DNA of 12,681 nt from Dissophora ornata (lineage: Eukaryota; Mortierellomycota; Mortierellomycetes; Mortierellales; Mortierellaceae). Both the position numbers and the translations under genes were made by a program. The stretch covers positions 1-12,681 of the forward strand of contig MU617463.1 in NCBI GenBank assembly GCA_025201705.1. The letters run 5' to 3'. Shown piece after piece: positions 1 through 7,562 of this stretch (positions are counted from its first letter, which is position 1; the number at the start of each line of letters is the position of its first letter). The notes beneath the pieces are model-generated. The model saw only the letters and a list, made by a program, of their open reading frames with translations. It ran no database searches and had not been told where the DNA came from.

Positions 1-1580
1 CCATGTATAATTTCCATCGTCATTACATCATCTAACTAATCCTACCCATTCCATGTCGATCCGCATCTGGTAAAGCCCGATTTTTCCGATCTCTGAGCAG
101 TAGAGCGAAACCAAAGAAGATGAAGAAGAAGGAAAAAAAAAAAATAATCAAGGCCTGAATCGGGCTCACAGACGCAGAGTTGTGGAGGATATCTCTAACG
201 CTTTGCAAGAAAAAAAAAAAAGAACAACAAACAACAATCATCATCGCGCTTACCCCTGAAAATCGGACTTGGAAATAGAACCCATGTGTCGAATGCCCAG
301 TGGGTCAATCAACTGTGGCAACGGATATCCTTGTTGCCCTAATTTATACATACGTCATCGAAATCGAAATGGGAAGATATTTTCCGTTATGCAAGGCGAG
401 CTTGGACGGATAGTGTCCATGCGGCAATCTGAAAACAACGAACGGTACCGTCAAAATCGGGACACCCTGCAGCAGCCCACCGCAACAAAAAAAAAAAAAA
501 ACAAACCGGAAAGGAAGTTGTTTTTCGGCAGTGATTCGATTTCACTTTGCAGCGTAGTCGCTACAAAAGAAAAAAAAAGAATCCCTCCCCCCGAATGTAC
601 CCGTGAATGAATATGTACCTTTTCACAGTTGTCGTAAGACAAGAACGCGATTTTAAGTCCGTGATGTCCTGCCAACATTCCTGTAATCGCGCTTGCGAAA
701 AAACTTGGTGAAAACGCCTCTCTACTTTGTACGGATAACGATCACCCAACATTTTAGAATGCAAGGGCTGGGCACAATGACAAAATATGACAGAAAGAGT
801 AGTTTAGATATCGTATGTTCTCTATGCAAATTAGAGTGCCATATGCATCAAGATGTCAGCACCTTCCATCGGTTGGTTTTTTTTTAACTCCACCAAGGGC
901 TGTACTATTTTTTTTTCTTACCGCTGTCCAGAAAAGATGCATTGCGTTCCACGAAGCAATCAGACCCTAAACGGTAGAGCCGTCGATCCAAGACTCCCCA
1001 GAGTCTACATGTACAGAACTACAGTTCAAAGTAATGTATAATGGCATGGAAAAAAACGACATAAATTTTCTTGATCAATGCACGGATGACCTTGTGCATG
1101 TTTGTTGTGTGGTTTTTTTCCCTTCTCTTTTTGTTGATGTTGATCGCTCCGGTATGCTTTGGGCTAGACTAGTGCTTCTCTTGCTGAAGGGCTAAAGGAC
1201 CTCTGGACCAGAATAGAAAATCGATGCAAGGGCGTGTTGATATTCAGGAACATAAATAAACCACGGGAGAGTCTCATTACGACAACGCCTGGACCCATTG
1301 TGGCACCTTCTTTCCTCTTCGCCGTTTTCTTTTTTACATGCTCCTTATGCGCTTATGCAAGGTATAAGATTATGGACCATGATCACAGGCTCTTCTTCAA
1401 TGTGTAATGTTACACATCCAATGCGCGATAGCGCCTGATCAGAGACGCGTTATTATTCTATCACTTCTTGAAAACTTGAATTCCACGGTGCACGTTTATA
1501 GAACATCATTATGTAAGTAATGTCGCGTGTTACTTTACAGAAACAAAAAGAGGCAGGATAAAAAAGCAGCATATGTGCGC
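1..1580. other. No confident gene; scattered exon-like segments on the minus strand
   Basis: I see no gene that I can defend here. The plus strand has only short frames interrupted by A or T runs (for example near 139, 210, 487, 880 and 910). On the minus strand there are coding-like stretches next to plausible splice sites. One is around 247-301, reading IDPLGIRHMGSISKSDFQ, followed by a gtaagc-type donor. One is around 375-440, reading LPHGHYPSKLALHNGKY. A third lies around 629-680 between a ttacag acceptor and a gtacat donor. I could not join them into one consistent frame, because competing frames are also open and one implied intron would be only about 41 nt. A split gene running off the left edge or a decayed copy is possible. 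From about 760 to 1580 I see nothing but AT-rich sequence. Confidence 0.2.
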
Positions 1581-1587
1581 TAGTTTT

Positions 1588-1766
1588 TCACAAGATCACG
1601 ACTTGGTCATCAGTCCAAATGATCGGCAGCCCAAAGGCACCAATCGTCAATTGGTCCGCCGACGTTTGCATGAATAGTCGCTCAAATTTTCACTCCAGGA
1701 ACAAGCTTGGCGTGTGATGTCATAACACCCGCTCGGACTTTCCTCTGATATCTGGTAGATGCATCG
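1588..1766 (-). pseudogene. Possible decayed coding segment in two frames, beyond the left repeat arm
   Basis: After a pyrimidine-rich stretch ending in a ctgcag acceptor (1770-1767, minus), one frame is open for 27 codons from 1766 to a TGA at 1684-1682. It reads as ordinary protein and ends AKLVPGVKI. In a shifted frame, a 27-codon stretch follows from an ATG at 1671-1669 to a TGA at 1590-1588; it contains LTIGAFGLPIIWTDD. A single base change in the AAAATTTGAG stretch would connect the two, so this may be a pseudogene with a frameshift, or unrelated short frames. A third frame is also open for part of the stretch, which weakens the case. I do not recognise the family. The segment continues in the same direction as the coding remnant of the left arm and could be its last exon. 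Confidence 0.2.
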
Positions 1767-1903
1767 CTGCAGCCAATACGGGAAGCAAGAACGAATGAAA
1801 GAAAGAAAGGATGCAGGCGCGTGCGTTGTCTAGTTGTGTTTGGTCAGGTGTTGGCACAGATCAGGTTCGCCACCAAAAAAAAAAAGAAAAGCGCGACCAA
1901 TTA

Positions 1904-2173
1904 TGCACTCGCAGACAGCATGTGATATGGCTTGGGCAACGTATGGAACTTGTTTCGTAGTCCTTCTGTGATCCACATACGTTGCATGCGAGTGGCAGTG
2001 GCCGGGGCACGGATGGTCGGAAGAGTGTAATTCTCGGGAGGATGGTACTTGGGCGGGTTGTCAGTAATGTTTTTTACATCCTCGTTGGCGTCAAACGTAA
2101 TATACTCGTCCCAAGGAACCCCGTCGGGGTCAACTTCATCGTCGTCATCTCCGTAGTCAGATGCAACGTCCAA
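1904..2173 (-). pseudogene. Acidic C-terminal coding remnant of the left copy
   Basis: This open frame of about 90 codons starts at an internal Met and contains GDDDDEVDPDG, WDEYITFDANED and PPENYTLPTIRAP. It ends MLSASA before a TAA near 1904. The right arm carries a recognisable relative (about 3640-3790) with substitutions such as GVLWDEY for GVPWDEY, so it was coding in an ancestor. The frame is not joined to the upstream RG-rich frame (2382-2816) unless there is an intron or a frameshift, and I found no convincing GT donor. About 30 codons at its end (roughly 1904-2006) have no counterpart in the right arm. I do not recognise the protein. Confidence 0.35.
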
Positions 2174-2812
2174 AATATCGATCGGCGGGAGGCGCAGGTA
2201 AAATGTCAGGTAAAATCAGTGGTACAGGTTCCGGAACGGGCAGGACAGGCGGCGGGGGTCCGGGGCTCGTCATTACAGGGTGGTGGCAGGGGTGGCTCAT
2301 CGTCGTCGGAGTCGTCCTCATCGTCGGACGCGTCAGCTCCAAAGCGAGCGAGCGAGAAGAGCGAGAGCAGGAAGAAGTGTCCTAAGCGGGAGGGGCTGCT
2401 TTCTTGGATCCGCCGCGGCCTCTCCGGCTGGAGTTGCCGCGGCCACTCCCTCGGCTACGGTTGTTCGAACGACTGATTGGTGGTGCGGTGGCGAGCTGGG
2501 CGGCGACGTCGGTGGCTGCTCCGAGGGTGACAAAGTCACGGGATAGTTCAGACTCGGGGACCGCGGGCCATCCTTTAATGGAACCAGTTCGGATGGTGGC
2601 GCAACGTTTCTTGATTTCAGACTTGATGGCGGCGATAATGGCTTCGGCTCGGTCAAGACGATCTTGAGGTGGTGCGGTGGCGGTGGGCAGGGTGTCGCAG
2701 AGGGTGTCCCAGATGATCTTATGGTGATCCAGCTCGTGATTGGCTTGAATATTCTTGGTATGGGTAAACACTGGCGCGTTTGTGTCCACGACACGGGAAA
2801 GGAGAGAGGACG
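2007..2812 (-). repeat. Left arm of a long imperfect inverted repeat
   Basis: The reverse complement of this arm matches 3075-3796. The inner part (2455-2812 against 3075-3432) differs by about six bases in 358, counted by eye. The outer part is more diverged and carries indels. The left arm holds a 24-nt segment near 2412-2445 and a 66-nt segment at about 2153-2218 that are absent from the right arm. Similarity fades near 2007. The arms are separated by 262 nt. I saw no target-site duplication, terminal motif or transposase that would assign it to a known element class. Confidence 0.9.
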
Positions 2813-2816
2813 ACAT
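2382..2816 (-). CDS. Unidentified repeat-borne protein, left copy (RG-rich C-terminus)
   Basis: This is an open frame of 144 codons from an ATG at 2816-2814 to a TAG at 2384-2382. The N-terminal part is a mixed-charge, probably helical segment (residues about 1-75) with RLDRAEAIIAAIKSEIKKR. The C-terminus is rich in Arg, Gly and Ser (RGSGRG, then RRGRGGSKK), as in nucleic-acid-binding tails. No catalytic motif is visible and I do not recognise the family. The frame may be incomplete. Downstream on the same strand an acidic stretch (DDEDDSDDDE, about 2312-2341) and a segment with DDDDEVDPDG and WDEYITFDANED (about 2067-2143) lie in other frames. The real gene may therefore be longer and spliced, or frameshifted. 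The TAG sits in a pyrimidine-rich CTTAG, which could equally be a splice acceptor. The start codon lies exactly at the repeat boundary. A mobile-element or repetitive-family origin is an inference. Confidence 0.4.
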   Translation of the reverse strand: MSSSLLSRVVDTNAPVFTHTKNIQANHELDHHKIIWDTLCDTLPTATAPPQDRLDRAEAIIAAIKSEIKKRCATIRTGSIKGWPAVPESELSRDFVTLGAATDVAAQLATAPPISRSNNRSRGSGRGNSSRRGRGGSKKAAPPA

Positions 2817-2819
2817 GGG

Positions 2820-3514
2820 CCAAGCGGAAACAGGAGCAGACAAAACGGAAGCGAGCAAGGGAGGGAAGAAAAAAAGCGGCGGCACCAGCCGACGGGCGAC
2901 ATCCACGGCGGACACCCCAGGACGCCCAAAAGGGCCACGCAAAGCGCACACCCAAGCGACACAAGAAACCCCTGAAAACAGGGGATGCCCACAACACCAC
3001 CAGCAAACAGCGGCCCGCACCCAATACAGCCACACCGGCCATCCCACCGAAACCGGTCCCCAAACACACCAAGGCGTCCTCTCTCCTTTCCCGTGTCGTG
3101 GACACAAGCGCGCCAGTGTTTACCCATACCAACAACATTCAAGCCAATCACGAGCTAGATCACCACAAGATCATCTGGGACACCCTCTGCGACACCCTGC
3201 CCACCGCCACCGCACCACCTCAAGATCGTCTTGACCGAGCCGAAGCCATTATCGCCGCCATCAAGTCTGAAATCAAGAAACGTTGCGCCACCATCCGAAC
3301 TGGTTCCATTAAAGGATGGCCCGCGGTCCCCGAGTCTGAACTATCCCGTGACTTTGTCACCCTCGGAGCAGCCACCGACGTCGCCGCCCAGCTCGCCACC
3401 GCACCACCAATCAGTCGTTTGAACAACCGTAGCCGAGGGAGTGGCCGCAGGCGGATCCAAGAAAGCAGCCCCTCCCGCTTAGGACACTTCCTCTTGCTCT
3501 CGCTTTGGAGCTGA
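2820..3514 (+). pseudogene. Unidentified repeat-borne protein, right copy, with basic N-terminal extension from the spacer
   Basis: A continuous plus-strand frame crosses the whole spacer and enters the right arm. Spacer-encoded residues (about 85) are strongly basic and rich in Lys, Arg, Pro, Ala and Thr (for example KRKQEQTKRKRAREGRKK). They are followed from 3077 by the same protein as the left copy, with substitutions such as N to S, K to N and S to L. The ATG used by the left copy is AAG here, so no Met lies at the boundary; the nearest upstream Met in frame lies inside the left arm, at 2780. A 24-nt loss plus one added base near 3449 shifts the frame in the RG-rich tail, and the frame ends at a TGA at 3512-3514. 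This copy therefore looks broken. The spacer frame suggests that the ancestral protein had a basic N-terminal tail. Confidence 0.4.
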
Positions 3515-3796
3515 CGCGTCCGATGATGAGGACGACTCCGACGACGATGAGCCACCACCCTGTAAATGACGAGCCCCGGACCCCCTTCCTCGTGCCCCCC
3601 CTGCCGCCTGTCCTGCCCGTTCCGGAACTTGTACCACGGAGATGACGACAACGAAGTTGACCCCGACGGGGTTCTTTGGGACGAGTACATTACGTTTGAC
3701 GCCAACGAGGATGAAAAAAAAATATTACTAACAAACCCGTCCCAAGTTACACATCCTCCCGAGAATTACACTCTTCCGACCGTCCGTCCCCCCTTG
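3075..3796 (+). repeat. Right arm of the long imperfect inverted repeat
   Basis: It is the reverse complement of 2007-2812, shorter because of deletions. The 24-nt loss near 3449 lies between GGCCGC direct repeats that are present in the left arm. A 66-nt loss near 3640 has GT microhomology at its ends. Beyond 3796 the similarity stops, about 120 nt past the stop codon of the neighbouring minus-strand E2 gene, so this arm lies just downstream of that gene's 3' end. Confidence 0.9.
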
Positions 3797-3800
3797 GTAC
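3566..3800 (+). pseudogene. Acidic segment of the right copy
   Basis: This plus-strand frame contains HGDDDNEVDPDG, WDEYITFDANED and PPENYTLPTVRPP, matching the acidic remnant of the left arm. Here the Pro-rich part and the acidic part are in one frame because the 66-nt segment is missing. The frame stays open to 3967, but beyond about 3800 it runs antisense through the 3' end of the E2 gene, so that extension is chance. The function is unknown. Confidence 0.35.
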
Positions 3801-3847
3801 CTCTACCATGGTTTCGGCGTTTTGCCAAAATAAACAGAAATTCTCTT

Positions 3848-3853
3848 TTTATT
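3848..3853 (-). terminator. AATAAA polyadenylation signal of the UBE2G1-type gene
   Basis: The minus strand reads AATAAA about 65 nt downstream of the E2 stop codon (3920-3918). It falls just outside the right repeat arm. Confidence 0.6.
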
Positions 3854-3917
3854 ACTTTGTCGCAAACTATGGTCCCCCAAAAAAAAAAGCGTCTTGACCC
3901 GTCCGTATCCTCTTCTT

Positions 3918-5589
3918 TTAAAATTCCTCTGCAGTGCGCCTTGCAAGACGTTGGACTTTCTTCTTGAATGACGGGTAGTTTTCACGCAACTCTTTCTATT
4001 TTTTTTTTGTTTGTTTTGTTTTGTCGAGTCAAAGAGTTTTAGGGGCTGTTAGTGTCTTTGGAGGCACTGCAAAAGATAAACACACAGGTTTACGAGTTTT
4101 CGTTTTTTTTTTAACATCGCCACTTACTGCGGCTTCAATATTTGCTGGGCTTTCATCGTTCGGACTCGAAAGCATCGAGATGACGCTAACAAGGATAGTC
4201 TCCACAGTATGAACAGGCGACCATCGTTCACTGGCCTGTTCATAACCATACTTGTCCTCACCAGGGGGGTGCTAAAAAGTTTTAAGCCGTTTAACATGAT
4301 GGCGATGCCAATTTAGTATCAGGAAATCAAGACGCGTTTTTTTTTTTGCTCGTTAATGATTTTCAGTGTTCAAAAAAAAAGGGCTTACCAGGATAGAGAT
4401 GCAGACCTCACCACTGGGATACACTATCAAACATTAATTAAACGTGTCAGATAGGTAAGGGTCGTAGATCTCAACAAAATGCATAGCTTTCAATGGGGGA
4501 CAATTTCAGACGGGGACACTCTTATTACCGTTGGGATGATACATTTCGGTCGTGAATTTCAGCTTTGGTGGCATCACAGGGTAATCCAGTGGGAAAGTCA
4601 TGATGGCCCTGAAGAATCCACCCTCACTACCAAATATAAAAAGAGTTGAAGTAGGTTGTTAGGATTAGACGAGATGCCATCACGAAGTGTGACAACGAAA
4701 GCAATTGCCCAATAAAACAACAGGCCTCCCGGGAATTCGGGTTGGGCAGTTGATTGTTTGCTCCTCCTGTCCGCATGTACACATCTATCCAGGTCCCCCC
4801 CATCGGTATCGCCAAGTCTTGCACTGCTCTCTTCTCTCTCTCTTTTTTTTTGCTCATATAATCCTGATTTGAAATCACAGTTCCTTGAATCCTGCATGTC
4901 ATCCGCTTTCATCGACTGATCCTTACTAGAGTGTGTCCTGTGGTCCCATGATAACAATCTCCCACTACAGGTGTTACCGCCATACCACCAGAAGTGCAGT
5001 TAGAATATGCTCAGGAACATGGTTTCAAAGAAAGAAAGAAAGAAAAAAAGATCGCCCCCCCCCTCTTCCAAGCATCATACCTCATAAATGTTGTCGTCGT
5101 CGACCAGACCAGCCGAGAAACCTTCGACAGGATTCTTTGTCAACTCTAAATTGAAAACAAGGGGGGGTGATGAAAAATAAGAAGGAAACATACGGGTCAG
5201 CACCCCTTCTCTTGAAAGCAACCCTGGGCTGCCCTGAACAGCAATGACTTCAAGGTCACAGGTTGGGATTCGGACAATTCGGCCGTGTGGCCATCGATGG
5301 GTTCCTTCAGCATGCCGCCATCAGATGGAGGGGGCTTGGTCTCTTTATTATTTTCCCAAGAGGGTTCTATTCTTGGTGCCGCAGTAGCATGCTGGGCGAT
5401 AGACAGAACGAGTATAGAGTCGTGTTTGAACTGCCCGTTTTGCTGGTTGGCCACCAAAATACGAAACTATAGAAAACCATACTAGCGGGTCTCGAGATGG
5501 CACAGCACTGTGCACGGAGACAGATTGCATTGTAGCCAAAGCTTACCTTTGAGCTGACGCTTCAAGAGAAGTACCGATTGTGAGGACAT
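3918..5589 (-). CDS. ubc15: Ubiquitin-conjugating enzyme E2, UBE2G1/Ubc15 type, seven exons
   Basis: Exons on the minus strand are 5589-5547, 5145-5081, 4964-4927, 4626-4529, 4423-4389, 4271-4128 and 3995-3918. They total 501 nt and give 166 residues, close to the roughly 170 of the family. The protein accepts ubiquitin from E1 as a thioester and passes it to substrates with E3 ligases in cytosol or nucleus. It starts [14 protein letters not shown], followed by [20 protein letters not shown], typical of UBE2G1. The HPN motif is at residues 79-81 and the catalytic Cys at 89 (GEVCISIL). The acidic loop typical of Cdc34/UBE2G enzymes follows ([16 protein letters not shown]). All junctions are GT-AG and keep frame. 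The last intron (4127-3996) ends in a poly-A run before TAG rather than a pyrimidine tract, but the resulting AAKELRENY fits the family. The first intron is the longest (401 nt). The gene diverges from the recycling factor gene upstream. Confidence 0.93.
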
Positions 5590-5753
5590 TGCGGGGGTTG
5601 TGCAGAAGTTTTAACGGGAGGGATGCGAAGAGAAGTTGTGGGAGATGGAGAAGAGCAGAAGGTCGTGGTGTTGCGGTATTCCTTTTTTTTTTTGAGAGCG
5701 GGGTGTGTATGTTTGTGCAGTGCGCTGTGTCGCTTGGGCGAATCAGCGCCTGA

Positions 5754-5761
5754 TTTATATA
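5754..5761 (-). promoter_or_regulatory. Possible TATA box for the UBE2G1-type gene
   Basis: The minus strand reads TATATAAA about 165 nt upstream of the E2 start codon, inside the 590-nt region shared with the divergent recycling factor gene. The position suits a fungal promoter. The rest of the region (5590-6179) holds a ten-base T run near 5682 and no open frame that I trust. Confidence 0.4.
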
Positions 5762-6179
5762 TTTCTTGCACTTGGCTTTTCGACAAAGCCACTGGGGGCG
5801 CATAGATAGAAGCGTACAGTACAGCCGAGGGCCCGCTCCTCCTTCCCGTTCCTTTCCTCACGGGCGAGGGGAGAAACACACAACGGGATGTCCTCTCCCC
5901 CCTACCTCCCAGGTGCGCGCAGCAATCCTCTCTGCGCCTCGAGCGTTGTTGCTGCTACAATAACTGTAAACGACAGGCGACGCAGCAGATCTGCGAAGAG
6001 CACACGACTCTCTCGCCATTTCTCAGGCACCACAGAGGCGGTCAAACCGCAGTGACTGGCCTTGAGGGGCATTCCCCTCTCCCAAAAACAGGGTTGTTGG
6101 AGAGCGGAAGCTTTGCCTTGAGCAAACCACACCACCGCAAATAGTCTTGCGAAGAAAACGTCCTGCCTCCCTAGCAACC

Positions 6180-7433
6180 ATGCAACGCGCACCCTCTGCT
6201 CTTCTCTTGACTGCAAGGAGAGTCGCTTCACTGCGACACGCTGCCTCAAGCGCCACCGGCGCATTGGCGACTCCCGTTTCGCATTCTACACCATTGCTTC
6301 TCAAGGTCAACAATGGATCCTTCGGAAAGAACATGGCCATGGTCGTGAATGCCTCGTGCCAACTACGCGGCTATGCCTCCAAGAAAGGAGGAGGAGGAAA
6401 GGCAGTGAAGGGTGGAAAGAAAGGTTCTAGCAGCGACGACGATGAAGACGACGACTCTGGATCGCGTAAAGGAAAAGGCAAGGCCACCGCATCAGTGCCG
6501 GAAGAGTTGATGACCTTTGATCCATTGGATCTGGAAAAGAAGCTGGGACAGTGCCTTGAGCGCCTCAAGAAGGACTTTACAACAATGAGAGCTGGAACTG
6601 CGAACCCAGGTATGAAGGATCTGCCGATAATCTCTATCCGTTGATCATCCGAGAGGGTTTCTAGATCGTGACCAATTTGTCGTCTTCTCGCTTGATGTAA
6701 AAATAGCCATCTTGGACCCCGTCATGGTCAAACTGGAGGGAAAGATGGTCCCACTGCGTGATTTGGCTCAGGTTTCCATCAAGGACGCCAAGACACTGGT
6801 GGTTAGCGTGAGCGATGCAGAAGTACGTCCTGATCAGCCGTTTTCATGACAATTTTGATCTTTGTAAAAGCGGGCATTGATTAACAGCTGATTGGCATTT
6901 TTCGTATGCATAGCTTACAACTCCTATTGAGAAGGCGATCCGCGAAGCAGGATTGAATTTGAACCCAATTGCTGACAATAAGGCCGTCAGAGTTCCCGTA
7001 CCAAAGTAAATCCTGATTGCGTGGCGCACCAAAAGTCATCATTCTCGTTCGATAGATATTGTTTAACTGACGTATCCAATCCTCCTGATCACCTGCCATG
7101 AAGACCTACAAAGGAGTTCCGCGAGTCGCTCACAAAGCTTGCTTCAACAGCTGCTGAAAAGGCGAAGACAATCGTGCGCAAGCTGCGTCAGGATGGAATG
7201 AAGGATCTAAAGAAAGATCTCAAGGCTGGAATGAGCGAGGACAAGAACTACACCTTGGAGCAGAAGGTACATGATCATGCTCCAGTTCACGATCCGACAG
7301 ATCATACAGGTGCTCTGCGCTAACCCAAAGTATTTCCTCATGTTTACTACAGGCTCAAACGCTACATGACAAGTATATCAAGGACATCGAGGACGCCCTC
7401 AAGGCAAAGACAAAGGAGATCATGTCCAATTAA
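6180..7433 (+). CDS. RRF1: Mitochondrial ribosome recycling factor, five exons
   Basis: Exons are 6180-6609, 6707-6822, 6914-7005, 7104-7266 and 7353-7433 (882 nt, 293 residues), with GT-AG introns of 86-98 nt. With EF-G2 the protein splits post-termination mitochondrial ribosomes. The first 65 residues are rich in Arg, Ala and Ser and lack acidic residues. They end RGY-AS at residues 63-67, matching the R-x-Y/(A,S) cleavage pattern of mitochondrial processing peptidase. A low-complexity linker follows, basic Lys/Gly then Ser/Asp (SSSDDDEDDDSGS, residues about 83-95), and then Lys-rich. The RRF domain starts near residue 110. It shows MRAGTANPAILD, VPVPKPTKEFRESLTK, and VRKLRQDGMKDLK, the last matching the conserved Arg-bearing helix, and ends with a long helix. 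The start is the first ATG of the frame. The gene converges on the beta5 proteasome gene, with 129 nt between stop codons. Confidence 0.93.
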
Positions 7434-7481
7434 CCATCTCAACTTGTTTTGAACTGCAGTTTATTTCGAATGCCGGCAGAC

Positions 7482-7487
7482 AATAAA
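7482..7487 (+). terminator. AATAAA polyadenylation signal of the recycling factor gene
   Basis: AATAAA lies 48 nt after the TAA stop, in the 129-nt gap between two convergent genes, so the two transcripts probably overlap at their 3' ends. Confidence 0.6.
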
Positions 7488-7562
7488 ATAGAGAATCTAT
7501 TGGCTGTTGTCGGGTTTCCCCTGGCGCGTGTTGTACATTCCCATCCTGTTCGTGATCTCTCT

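Noticed and set aside
2153..2219. The 66-nt segment unique to the left arm as an intron on the plus strand (GT...AG)
   Set aside because: Removing a GT-AG intron here does not reproduce the right-arm sequence, and the coding-like frames in the left arm are on the minus strand.
2333..3151. Long minus-strand open frames over the left arm and spacer with Cys/Trp/Phe-rich translations
   Set aside because: They are the complement of the GC-rich spacer and read as low-quality protein; the plus-strand frame is the coding-like one in the spacer.
4208..4244. Perfect 11-bp inverted repeat with a 15-nt loop, resembling a hairpin or terminator
   Set aside because: It lies wholly within exon 6 of the E2 gene, where it encodes the conserved acidic-loop segment on the minus strand. 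A coding explanation is sufficient.
5029..5049. GAAA-type microsatellite
   Set aside because: It is a simple repeat inside intron 2 of the E2 gene, common in this sequence, with no sign of function.
5197..5540. Open frames on both strands between 5197 and 5540
   Set aside because: The stretch is the first intron of the E2 gene, flanked by a good donor and acceptor, and the frames show no recognisable protein.
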